Source: Candidatus Enterenecus merdae | GTDB lineage: Bacteria > Bacillota > Clostridia > Oscillospirales > Oscillospiraceae | Length of the DNA: 64,000 nt | NCBI GenBank assembly: GCA_018716385.1 | Contig: DVJZ01000026.1 | Span: forward strand, 1-64,000 | Reading direction: 5' to 3' | Part shown: positions 26,687 to 34,365 of the stretch, one piece after another | Layout: each line of letters starts with the position of its first letter | Position numbering within the stretch: position 1 is the stretch's first letter | The notes under the pieces: generated by a model | The model's database searches: none | What the model was told of the DNA's origin: nothing | The model's input: the letters and a program-made list of their open reading frames with translations, nothing else | Translations under genes and position numbers: made by a program

Positions 26687-27484
26687 ATGAAGAAATATTT
26701 TTCTGTTGGAGAAACTGCAAAGGCCGTCCATGCAACGAGCGAAACGCTGCGGCATTATGACCGCATTGGATTGGTGAAGCCAAGCAAAAAAGACGAATGG
26801 ACCAATTACCGCTATTATACCGAGCAGGACATTGTTCGGTTGAATACGGTGCGGGCTTTACAGCTTATGGACTTATCTTTGCAGGAGATAAAAAAGGTTT
26901 TAGAATATGACGATCTGGAAAAAATAGTGGACTTTTTAGCGCAGGCGGAGAAAAAGGCCGATGAAAAAATGGAGGCCTTGCAATACAGCAAATCCAAAAT
27001 TCAGTTGGCAAAAGCGGACTATGAAAGAAAATTACACAGGCGTGAGAATCTAAACGGCACTGTTCTCAAAGATGTTCCGGAGCGTGTTATTCTCCTGTCA
27101 GATACGCTGGAAACGCCAACGCTTGATAACCTTTGGAACTATCTCAGCCACTTCTATGATAAAGTTACCCCCGCCTTAAAAGAGCAGTTTTCCTTTGAGG
27201 ATTTAGCCGGCATATACACCGAAAACGGAATCACAAGGCTCTTTGCCGTCTGTACTCGCTATGTGAATATAGCCGGATTAAAGGTATTGCCAAAGGGGAA
27301 ATACCTATGTGCTCACTGCACGGAAGAATATAGAAAAGATGTATTGGACGAGTTGATAGATAAAGCTAAAACAGAGTATGGCGTGGACCCGGCATTTACG
27401 GTGCAGCTCATTGTTGTATCGGGTATTTTGCAATGGAATTATGAAGTGCAGGTGTTTTTGACGGACGATAAATCAGAGAAATAA
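26687..27484 (+). CDS. MerR-family regulator with effector-binding domain
   Basis: 265 residues from ATG 26687. The N-terminal winged helix has FSVGETAKAVHATSETLRHY then RIGLVKPS, followed by a coiled-coil dimerisation helix (about 75-125) and a GyrI-like effector domain. MerR members twist promoters with 19-20-base spacers to activate transporters when a drug or metabolite binds. It faces the ABC-GNAT-lipoprotein operon, its likely target. Confidence 0.88.
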   Translation: MKKYFSVGETAKAVHATSETLRHYDRIGLVKPSKKDEWTNYRYYTEQDIVRLNTVRALQLMDLSLQEIKKVLEYDDLEKIVDFLAQAEKKADEKMEALQYSKSKIQLAKADYERKLHRRENLNGTVLKDVPERVILLSDTLETPTLDNLWNYLSHFYDKVTPALKEQFSFEDLAGIYTENGITRLFAVCTRYVNIAGLKVLPKGKYLCAHCTEEYRKDVLDELIDKAKTEYGVDPAFTVQLIVVSGILQWNYEVQVFLTDDKSEK

Positions 27485-27503
27485 AATCGCAAAAAACACA
27501 ATG

Positions 27504-27660
27504 GCACAGCCTTTCAACTATGCCATTGTGGAGAAGATTATCGTCCATGGGCCGGACAAGTCCAGCGGCCACCGCCGGCAGAACATTCAAATTATTTGCA
27601 ACTTCACCTGGGAACTGAAACAGGACGAGGACAAGCCGCCCAGTGAACGGCAAAGGAAAA
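27504..27660 (+). pseudogene. C-terminal fragment of a large serine recombinase
   Basis: The frame reads YAIVEKIIVHGPDKSSGHRR then QNIQIICNFTWEL, matching the C-terminal (DUF4368) tail of TnpX/TndX-type recombinases (VEKI..HAPDKSSGHR.Q.I.IYYNFIGE). The catalytic domain is gone. It marks the right edge of the AT-rich merR/ABC cassette and shows that a mobile element carried it in. Confidence 0.75.
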
Positions 27661-27695
27661 GCAGGACAGCATGGCAATTTGCCATGCTGTCCTGC
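27650..27695 (-). terminator. Terminator for comM
   Basis: GCAGGACAGCATGGCAA and TTGCCATGCTGTCCTGC form a perfect 17-base stem with a 1-base centre (27661-27695), followed on the minus strand by TTTTCCTTT. It lies 72 bases after the comM stop. Confidence 0.75.
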
Positions 27696-27767
27696 AAGAT
27701 AGGATTACTTCCTTATGGGTATGCGGCTAAGGATGCCGCCCGTTTTGCTCTTATCTATTCCCATCCC

Positions 27768-29291
27768 CTACCGCCGGAGGTAGGCCGGCGGCCGGTATTG
27801 CAGCGCTTCGGCCAGATGTCCCAGCCCAATCTTCTCCGCCCCGTCCAGGTCCGCGATGGTCCGGGCCACCCGGAGCACCCGGTCATAGCTGCGGGCAGTG
27901 AGGCCAAGGCGCTCGTAGGCATCCTGGATCAACTGCTGGCAATCCTCATCCAGCCGGCAGTGGCGCTGGAGCTGCTCCGGCCCCATCTGGGCGTTGCAGG
28001 TCGGTCCGTCCGGCCCAAAACGGCCGGCCTGGACAGCCCGGGCTGCGTTCACCCGCTCCCGGATGGCCGCCGACGGCTCGCCCGACCCGCCGGGGGCGGC
28101 CAGCTCCTCATACTCCAGGGCCGGGACCTCCACACAGATGTCGATGCGGTCCAGCAGGGGACCGGACAGCCGGCCCAGATACCGCGCCACGGCCTGCTGG
28201 GTGCAGGTGCAGCGGCCGGAGGGATGGCCGTACCAGCCGCACCGGCATGGGTTCATCGCGCACACCAGCATGAACCGGCTGGGGTAGGTCACCGAGCCGG
28301 ACACCCGGGTGATCTGGGTCTGGCCGTCCTCCAGAGGCTGGCGCAGCACCTCCAGCACACTGGGGTCAAACTCGGGCAGCTCGTCCAGGAACAGCACGCC
28401 GTTGTGGGCCATGGAGATCTCCCCTGGGCGCAGGCCAGTGCCCCCGCCGGACAACCCAACCTGGGAGACGGTGTGATGGGGGGCCCGGAAGGGCCGGTGC
28501 AGCACCATAGGCCGCTCCCGGCTGGTCAGCCCCAGCACGGAATAGATCTCAGTGCACTCCAGCGCCTCCGCCCGGGTCAGGCTGGGTAGAATGGAGGGCA
28601 GGCGCTTTGCCATCATGGACTTCCCGGAGCCCGGGCTGCCCGACAGCAGCACATGGTGTCCTCCGGCGGCGGCCACCTCCAGAGCCCGGCGGGCTTCCTC
28701 CTGGCCCTTGACGTCCCGAAAGTCGGGCATAGGCCGCCCCGGACCGCCGGGCTGCCACACAGGGGCGGGCCGGATGGCCCGCTCCCCCCGCAGGTGGGCG
28801 GCCAGGTCTGCCACCGTCTCCACCGGATAAACCTCCAGGCCGTCGGCCAGGGTGGCCTCCGGCGCGTTGTCCGCCGGCACGAACAGCTGGCGCAGCCCGG
28901 CCCGCTGGGCTGCCAGGGCCATGGGCAGCACGCCGGACACCGGCCGCAGATTGCCCGACAGGGACAGTTCCCCCAGGAAAGCCGCATCCTGCGTCTCCCG
29001 GAGCTTGATCTGGCCGCTGGCGGCCAGGATGCCCACCAGGATGGGCAGGTCGTAGACGGTTCCAGCTTTTTTCCGGTCCGCGGGAGCCAGGTTGACCGTG
29101 ATGCGGGAGACGGGGAAGTCGAACCCGCTGGCCCGGATGGCCGCACGCACCCGCTCCCGAGCCTCCTTCACCGCCGCGTCGGGCAGCCCCACCACGTCAA
29201 AGGCGGGCAGGCCGCTGGACAGGGCGCACTCCGCCTCCACCAGATAGCCCGACACCCCATGCAGCCCAAGGGACAGCACCTTGCAGACCAT
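27768..29291 (-). CDS. comM: ComM/YifB-type AAA ATPase (Mg-chelatase family)
   Basis: 507 residues from ATG 29291 (MVCKVLSLGLHGVSGYLVEA), with a GGAGG-rich site upstream; the frame stays open further up without support. An N-terminal Lon-like domain (about 20-130) precedes an AAA core with Walker A SGSPGSGKS and Walker B GVLFLDELPEF, and a C-terminal Mg-chelatase domain with a CRCGW cysteine cluster. ComM is a hexameric helicase that promotes branch migration during recombination in transformation. Confidence 0.92.
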   Translation of the reverse strand: MVCKVLSLGLHGVSGYLVEAECALSSGLPAFDVVGLPDAAVKEARERVRAAIRASGFDFPVSRITVNLAPADRKKAGTVYDLPILVGILAASGQIKLRETQDAAFLGELSLSGNLRPVSGVLPMALAAQRAGLRQLFVPADNAPEATLADGLEVYPVETVADLAAHLRGERAIRPAPVWQPGGPGRPMPDFRDVKGQEEARRALEVAAAGGHHVLLSGSPGSGKSMMAKRLPSILPSLTRAEALECTEIYSVLGLTSRERPMVLHRPFRAPHHTVSQVGLSGGGTGLRPGEISMAHNGVLFLDELPEFDPSVLEVLRQPLEDGQTQITRVSGSVTYPSRFMLVCAMNPCRCGWYGHPSGRCTCTQQAVARYLGRLSGPLLDRIDICVEVPALEYEELAAPGGSGEPSAAIRERVNAARAVQAGRFGPDGPTCNAQMGPEQLQRHCRLDEDCQQLIQDAYERLGLTARSYDRVLRVARTIADLDGAEKIGLGHLAEALQYRPPAYLRR

Positions 29292-29313
29292 GTCCTCCCC
29301 TCCTCGCCGTCCC

Positions 29314-29342
29314 ATCATACCATGATTCTCCTGACCGTGCAA
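29314..29342 (-). promoter_or_regulatory. Promoter for comM
   Basis: On the minus strand TTGCAC (29342-29337), 17-base spacer, TATGAT (29319-29314). Confidence 0.65.
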
Positions 29343-29345
29343 GGC

Positions 29346-29946
29346 AGCGGGCCTCAGCTCGTCCAAGTCAAGATATTTCCACGCTTTGCCGATAAACCTG
29401 TCAGGGTTTCTTACTTTGTAATTTCTTCCTCCCGCCGCAACAGCTTTTCCTGTCCTCTCCTTGTTCTTGAATGTGATACGTTTTGTAGCAAGCATAGGAA
29501 AGAGGTGCCCTTTCCTTATTTTTACCCTCCTGGGGCATCGTGCAAAAATGTTTTTGGGACGTGTCTAAAATCCCCTCATTCCCTACATAACGAGGCAAAA
29601 TGGATTTTGCCAGCCGGACAATAGCTTTTGGGGGGAAGCGGAATTGTTCTCTTGACGAAATCATGCTTCTTGATTATAATTTAGCGCGATATTCTATGTC
29701 AATTCGGGCGATAATCACTTAGGAAAACAGCGGTTGTATGTTTGTTTGATAGAGATAAATACCGCGAGAATTTAGGAAAAAGGACTTGGCTTTTATGCTA
29801 AAACCATTCGCAGACAGGAAAAGCCTTTCTTTTTTACATGCCCATATGATTAGGCGTGCGTCGCCTATGTAGAAATTATTGTGGATGGGACGCGCCTTTT
29901 GCGTTTTATCATAAAACAAACATTTCAAAGAAGGGATTTGGAGATT
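29346..29946. other. Intergenic region with no clear gene
   Basis: AT-rich, with scattered short frames but none resembling a known protein. It supplies the leader of the lipoprotein gene that starts at 29947. Confidence 0.4.
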
Positions 29947-30609
29947 GTGAAAAAAAGAATATTTGCATTGTTGTTAGCCGGGCTGCTGTCCGTGTCGCTG
30001 ACCGCCTGCGGCGGCGAAGGAGAGCGGGAGGCTTCCTCCGCCCCTGCAACACAGAGCAGCAGTACGGACAGCACAGAATCGTCCCCGGAGCCGACGGAAA
30101 GCAGTGATCCCGAAACCGCTGAGCAGCCTACGCCTACCAAACAGGAAATCAACCAGACCATTACAGACCCCGAGTTGGGCTATACCATTACTTTGAAGCA
30201 GGCCATTATTGATATCCCCTTTGATAATCCGGATATCTGGTACAATGGGTACAGAACGGGTGTTTGCGTAGAAGTGGAGTTGAGAAACGACAGCGAATAT
30301 ACCGGCAGGTTGTATGCTACCGATCTGAAGTTGCTCGTGAACGGCAACCCTGTGGATACCAACAGCTCCAGGATCAGCAGCTTTCAGACCTATGCGGATG
30401 AAAACAATCTCACAGCTTTGACCTCAACGGGTGTCCAACAAGGTGAGAGCGCCAGCGGGTGGCTGTTTTACTATTACGAGACCGGCTCCGGTGACAATGA
30501 ACTGGCCCTGCGCTATTCCCGGCAGGAAACAGAAATTACCGTAATCGGCGGCCCCGATGGCGGAACAAGCTCTACACTTCCTGCTCAGGATTTTGATATT
30601 CCGTTCTAA
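29947..30609 (+). CDS. Secreted lipoprotein, DUF4352-like
   Basis: About 220 residues from GTG 29947 (GGAG upstream); an ATG at 29881 would add an implausible charged leader to the signal. The lipoprotein signal ends in LTACGG. A Ser/Thr/Pro/Glu-rich linker (about 25-65) follows, then a beta-sandwich domain with the spacing of DUF4352 proteins (GVCVEVELRNDSEYTG). Such domains are extracytoplasmic and bind unknown ligands. It stands alone. Confidence 0.65.
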   Translation: MKKRIFALLLAGLLSVSLTACGGEGEREASSAPATQSSSTDSTESSPEPTESSDPETAEQPTPTKQEINQTITDPELGYTITLKQAIIDIPFDNPDIWYNGYRTGVCVEVELRNDSEYTGRLYATDLKLLVNGNPVDTNSSRISSFQTYADENNLTALTSTGVQQGESASGWLFYYYETGSGDNELALRYSRQETEITVIGGPDGGTSSTLPAQDFDIPF

Positions 30610-30902
30610 GCTCTTCTGCCTGAACTGTCGTCACAGATATATTGTAACCTTACTCACAGCACGATGAGCTATGTAACTTTTGGGGCGGGGAGCTGGAAAG
30701 CTTCGGGGAAGCGGCGTTTGACAAGTCACCGATGGAGTGATTGTGCCATGATTCCCCTGACCGCCCAAGGCGGGGCGCAGCAGGCCGGATCAAAGGCGGG
30801 GCGGCCAAAGGCCGCGGAAGCCAAAAGGAAAGGACGTCCTGATGGGCGTCCTTTCCTTTGCTTAGATCCGATCTGCAATACCTTTGACACCATGGGAAAC
30901 AG
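30610..30902. other. Intergenic region with a promoter-like repeat and hairpin
   Basis: At 30745-30771 a 27-base segment closely matches the comM promoter region (29319-29345), with the same 17-base -35/-10 spacing on the minus strand (TTGGGC / CACAAT). A stem AAAGGAAAGGACG / CGTCCTTTCCTTT lies at 30823-30858 and may terminate transcription. No gene is seen. Confidence 0.45.
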
Positions 30903-31751
30903 TCACACACCGATCCATTTGGACGCCAACGCAATGAGATATCTGTGAACCGGATAGTAGAGGTAAAAGAAGTATTGATCCGACCGCCCTCTCTTCCCAT
31001 TATACAAAAGCATCATGGGCAGCGCGAGGATCATCCAGAACTGCTGGCTCTCAAAAAACTGATGAAACGGCCACAGGTCCCTGTCTGCCCTGGAGCCCAG
31101 GAAGGACAGGATGCAAAACCCAAGGAACACGAGCGCCTGCCATTTCCGGTTCCCCCTTGTAAAGTAGAGAAGGATCCCCATGAGCACGAACAGGGCGGAA
31201 TACTCCACTTGCGAGATCCGGAGCAGGAGCCCCGATACGATATCGTCCCTTAAAAAGATGTGCTGTGAATGCGGCAGCATTCGCAGGCCATCGACGAACT
31301 TCCATAACAACTCCGGCACAACGGTTGCCAGGAGCAATCCGAGCCAGAGCGCCATTTTCTTGCCCGCCCGCTCTTTCCAGGCACGAACGAGGTTCTCGAT
31401 GAGGTAGACATATATCGCCACATAAAGATATGTAAAGATGATGTTCCCCGGCGTATAGATCAACCGATCTCCAAACACCAAGTTTGTCACCGTGGTAAAG
31501 AGCGACGTCAACACCCCCGCAAGGTATAGCCGCAAGAGAAACCTTTTCTTATCTCGCGTATGGGAAATGCTCTCCGTCAATACAAACAGGAACAAGGGCG
31601 CCGCCCCCCGCCCCAACAGCCGCAGGATCGTGGCGGAGGAGGAGAGCGGGGGAATCTTTTCCACGATCATCGCAAGGTGATCGGCCGTCATGAGCACGAC
31701 CGCAATCCATTTTAATTGATATGCCGTGAGCCCAAATGGTTTTGCTCCCAT
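30903..31751 (-). CDS. TraX-family membrane protein
   Basis: 282 residues with about eight hydrophobic segments. The start FGLTAYQLKWIAVVLMTADHLAM and the short LLGRGAAPLFLFVLTE match the TraX family, first known for N-acetylating F-pilin; chromosomal homologues in Firmicutes are thought to acylate surface molecules. No pilus genes are nearby, so its substrate is unknown. Confidence 0.85.
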   Translation of the reverse strand: MGAKPFGLTAYQLKWIAVVLMTADHLAMIVEKIPPLSSSATILRLLGRGAAPLFLFVLTESISHTRDKKRFLLRLYLAGVLTSLFTTVTNLVFGDRLIYTPGNIIFTYLYVAIYVYLIENLVRAWKERAGKKMALWLGLLLATVVPELLWKFVDGLRMLPHSQHIFLRDDIVSGLLLRISQVEYSALFVLMGILLYFTRGNRKWQALVFLGFCILSFLGSRADRDLWPFHQFFESQQFWMILALPMMLLYNGKRGRSDQYFFYLYYPVHRYLIALASKWIGV

Positions 31752-31837
31752 AATGCCTCCTTTATGAAAGCAGGGGCGGGTTTGCCGTCCCGGGCATTGA
31801 TCCAGAGGATGGAGCGGGCCGATGGCCGCCGGAACCC

Positions 31838-31876
31838 AAATGAGGGGGCAACTGCAAAAGCAGTTGCCCCCTCATT
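31838..31876 (-). terminator. Hairpin downstream of tRNA-Gly
   Basis: AAATGAGGGGGCAACTGC and GCAGTTGCCCCCTCATTT form an 18-base perfect stem around AAAA, directly after the tRNA 3' end on the minus strand. Confidence 0.7.
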
Positions 31877-31952
31877 TGGAGCGAGTGACGAGGCTCGAAC
31901 TCGCTACCTCCACCTTGGCAAGGTGGCGCTCTACCAGATGAGCTACACTCGC
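31877..31952 (-). tRNA. tRNA-Gly (anticodon GCC)
   Basis: Read on the minus strand: acceptor stem GCGAGTG/CACTCGC, D-arm, anticodon stem CCACC-TTGCCAA-GGTGG (anticodon GCC), T-arm GCGAG-TTCGAGC-CTCGT, discriminator T and encoded CCA at 31879-31877. 76 bases in all. Confidence 0.95.
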
Positions 31953-32046
31953 ACAATAGCGAGTATGATTTTAGCAGGAACGCACCCGCTTGTCAAGGGT
32001 GAAATTGCGGCTGGGAGCCGGATCCTAAAATATTCCGGGCCGTTTC

Positions 32047-32076
32047 TTGACTGTCCGGCCGATTTAGAGATATAAT
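32047..32076 (+). promoter_or_regulatory. Promoter for the GyrB/GyrA-like pair
   Basis: TTGACT (32047-32052), 18-base spacer, TATAAT (32071-32076). Confidence 0.75.
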
Positions 32077-32113
32077 AAAAAATGATTTGATCTGGCTAAA
32101 AGTAGGTGCAGAC

Positions 32114-34108
32114 ATGGCAAATCCGAAATCGGAAGCACAATATGGCAACCAGTCCATCTCCGCGCTAAAGGGGGCTGACCGGGTGCGCAAGCGCCCAGGG
32201 GTCATCTTTGGCTCGGACGGGCTGGACGGCTGCCAGCACGCGGTCTTTGAGATCCTGTCCAACGCCATTGACGAGGCCAGAGAGGGCCACGGCAACCTGA
32301 TCATCGTCACCCGGTACGAGGACAAGTCCATTGAGGTGGAGGACTTCGGCCGGGGCTGCCCGGTGGACTGGAACGAGGCGGAGGGGCGCTATAACTGGGA
32401 ATTGGTGTTCTGCGAGCTATATGCCGGCGGCAAGTACAAGAACGGCGAGGGGGATAACTACGAGTACTCCCTGGGCCTGAACGGCCTGGGCTCCTGCGCC
32501 ACCCAGTACGCCAGCGAATACTTTGACGCGCTGATCTACCGGGACGGCTTCCGTTACACCCTCCACTTTGAAAAGGGCGAAATCGTGGGCGATATGAAGA
32601 AGGAGCCGGCAGACCGGAAAAAGACGGGCTCCAAGTTCCACTGGAAGCCTGATCTTGACGTGTTCACCGACATCGACATCCCCCTGGAGTACTATACCGA
32701 CACCCTCAAGCGCCAGGCGGTGGTCAACGCGGGGGTCACCTTCCGGCTGCGCAACCAGGTGGGCGACCGGTTTGAGACCATGGAGTTCCGCTATGACAAC
32801 GGCATCATCGACTACGTCCGGGAGCTGGCTGGGGAGGACACGCTGACCCAGCCGGTGTTCTGGCAGGCCGAGCGGAAGGGCCGGGACCGGGCGGACAAGG
32901 AGGAGTACAAAGTCAAGCTGTCTGTGGCCTTTTGCTTTTCCAACCGGGTGCAGCGCATCGAGCACTACCACAACTCCTCCTGGCTGGAGCACGGCGGCGC
33001 ACCGGAAAAGGCGGTGCGCTCTGCCTTTGTCTCGGCCATCGACGGCTGGCTGAAACAGAACGGCAAGTATCAGCGGGGGGAGAGCAAGATCACCTTCAAC
33101 GACGTGCAGGACGCGCTGGTGCTGGTGTCCAACAACTTCTCCACCCAGACCAGCTATGAAAACCAGACCAAGAAGTCCATCACCAATAAGTTCGTCCAGG
33201 AGGCCATGACCGAGTTCCTGCGGGCCCAGCTGGAGGTGTACTTCATCGAAAATCCTCTGGACGCGGAGAAAGTGGCCGGCCAGGTACTGGTCAACAAGCG
33301 CTCCCGGGAGACGGCGGAAAAGACCCGGCTTGGCATCAAAAAGAAGCTGTCCGGCACGCTGGACATCTCCAACCGGGTGCAGAAGTTCGTGGACTGCCGC
33401 ACCCGGGACGTGTCCCGCCGGGAGCTGTATATCGTGGAGGGGGACTCGGCCATGGGCAGCGTCAAGCTGTCCCGGGATCCGGAGTTCCAGGGCATCATGC
33501 CCGTGCGGGGCAAGATCCTCAACTGCCTGAAGGCCGACTACGCCAAGATCTTCAAAAGCGAGATCATCACAGACCTGCTCAAGGTCATGGGCTGCGGCGT
33601 GGAGGTGAAGGCCAAGGGCAGCAAGGATCTGGCCGAGTTCGACCTGAACAACCTGCGGTGGAACAAGATCATCATCTGCACCGACGGCGACGTGGACGGC
33701 TTCCAGATCCGCACCCTCATCCTCACCATGCTCTACCGCCTCACCCCCACCCTCATCCAAGAGGGGTACGTCTACATCGCCGAGTCCCCGTTGTACGAGA
33801 TCACCTGCAAGGAAAAGACCTGGTTTGCCTACTCCGACCAGGAGAAGACCGCCATCTGCCGGCAGCTGGAGCAGGAGGGGAAAAAGTACGATTTGCAGCG
33901 CTCCAAAGGACTGGGCGAGAACGAGCCGGACATGATGTGGCTGACCACCATGAGTCCGGACACCCGCCGGCTGATCAAGGTCATGCCCGAGGACGTGGAA
34001 AAGACCGCCGCGGTGTTCGACCTGCTGCTGGGGGACAACCTGCAAGGGCGCAAAGAGCACATCGCCGACAACGGCTATAAATACCTGGATCTGGCGGACA
34101 TCTCCTGA
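32114..34108 (+). CDS. Divergent type IIA topoisomerase B subunit (GyrB/ParE-like)
   Basis: 664 residues from ATG 32114. A GHKL ATPase (ISALKGADRVRKRPGVIFGS, EILSNAIDEAREG, GLNGLGSCATQ), a transducer domain, then TOPRIM with VEGDSAMGSVK and TDGDVDGFQI. Both TOPRIM motifs differ from normal GyrB (EGDSAGG and DADVDG). The PVRGKILNC and KGLGE blocks are conserved. It belongs to an extra topoisomerase pair seen in many Clostridia besides gyrase. It pairs with the downstream A subunit; whether it supercoils or decatenates is unknown. Confidence 0.88.
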   Translation: MANPKSEAQYGNQSISALKGADRVRKRPGVIFGSDGLDGCQHAVFEILSNAIDEAREGHGNLIIVTRYEDKSIEVEDFGRGCPVDWNEAEGRYNWELVFCELYAGGKYKNGEGDNYEYSLGLNGLGSCATQYASEYFDALIYRDGFRYTLHFEKGEIVGDMKKEPADRKKTGSKFHWKPDLDVFTDIDIPLEYYTDTLKRQAVVNAGVTFRLRNQVGDRFETMEFRYDNGIIDYVRELAGEDTLTQPVFWQAERKGRDRADKEEYKVKLSVAFCFSNRVQRIEHYHNSSWLEHGGAPEKAVRSAFVSAIDGWLKQNGKYQRGESKITFNDVQDALVLVSNNFSTQTSYENQTKKSITNKFVQEAMTEFLRAQLEVYFIENPLDAEKVAGQVLVNKRSRETAEKTRLGIKKKLSGTLDISNRVQKFVDCRTRDVSRRELYIVEGDSAMGSVKLSRDPEFQGIMPVRGKILNCLKADYAKIFKSEIITDLLKVMGCGVEVKAKGSKDLAEFDLNNLRWNKIIICTDGDVDGFQIRTLILTMLYRLTPTLIQEGYVYIAESPLYEITCKEKTWFAYSDQEKTAICRQLEQEGKKYDLQRSKGLGENEPDMMWLTTMSPDTRRLIKVMPEDVEKTAAVFDLLLGDNLQGRKEHIADNGYKYLDLADIS

Positions 34109-34184
34109 ACCCGCCGCCCTTTGCGCCCTGCCCCGGCGATGGGCTCCTGCGAGCGGAAGTGAACCGCCGCCTTTGCGGCGCACC

Positions 34185-34216
34185 AGATTTTGTCCCTGAC
34201 AACGCCTTGCCGCAGA
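34185..34216 (+). repeat. Hairpin element similar to that beside serC
   Basis: ATTTTGTC-CCT-GACAAC followed by GCCTTGCCGCAG. The same layout (hairpin then CCTTGCCGCAG) occurs at 20521-20546 on the minus strand, with a different but still pairing stem. Approximate inverted ends (GGAAGTGAACCGCC near 34154 and GGCAACTCACTTGCC near 34217) suggest a small element of about 80 bases. Confidence 0.45.
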
Positions 34217-34278
34217 GGCAACTCACTTGCCCCGGGGAAGATCCATGCGGGGCCCCCGGCCGGCTTGCCGGCTGGGGC

Positions 34279-34341
34279 ACACATCGCCACAACAGCTATC
34301 AATACCCTGGACTTGGCGGACCGCTCCCGAGCCCGCCGCCC
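34279..34341 (+). repeat. Degenerate duplicate of the B-subunit gene 3' end
   Basis: This stretch repeats 34059-34119, the last codons and stop region of the gene upstream (shared blocks include CACATCGCC, ACAAC, TGGCGGAC and CCCGCCGCCC), with one insertion, one deletion and a few substitutions that break the frame. Confidence 0.8.
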
Positions 34342-34365
34342 CATCTGATGGAGGGATGACACCCA

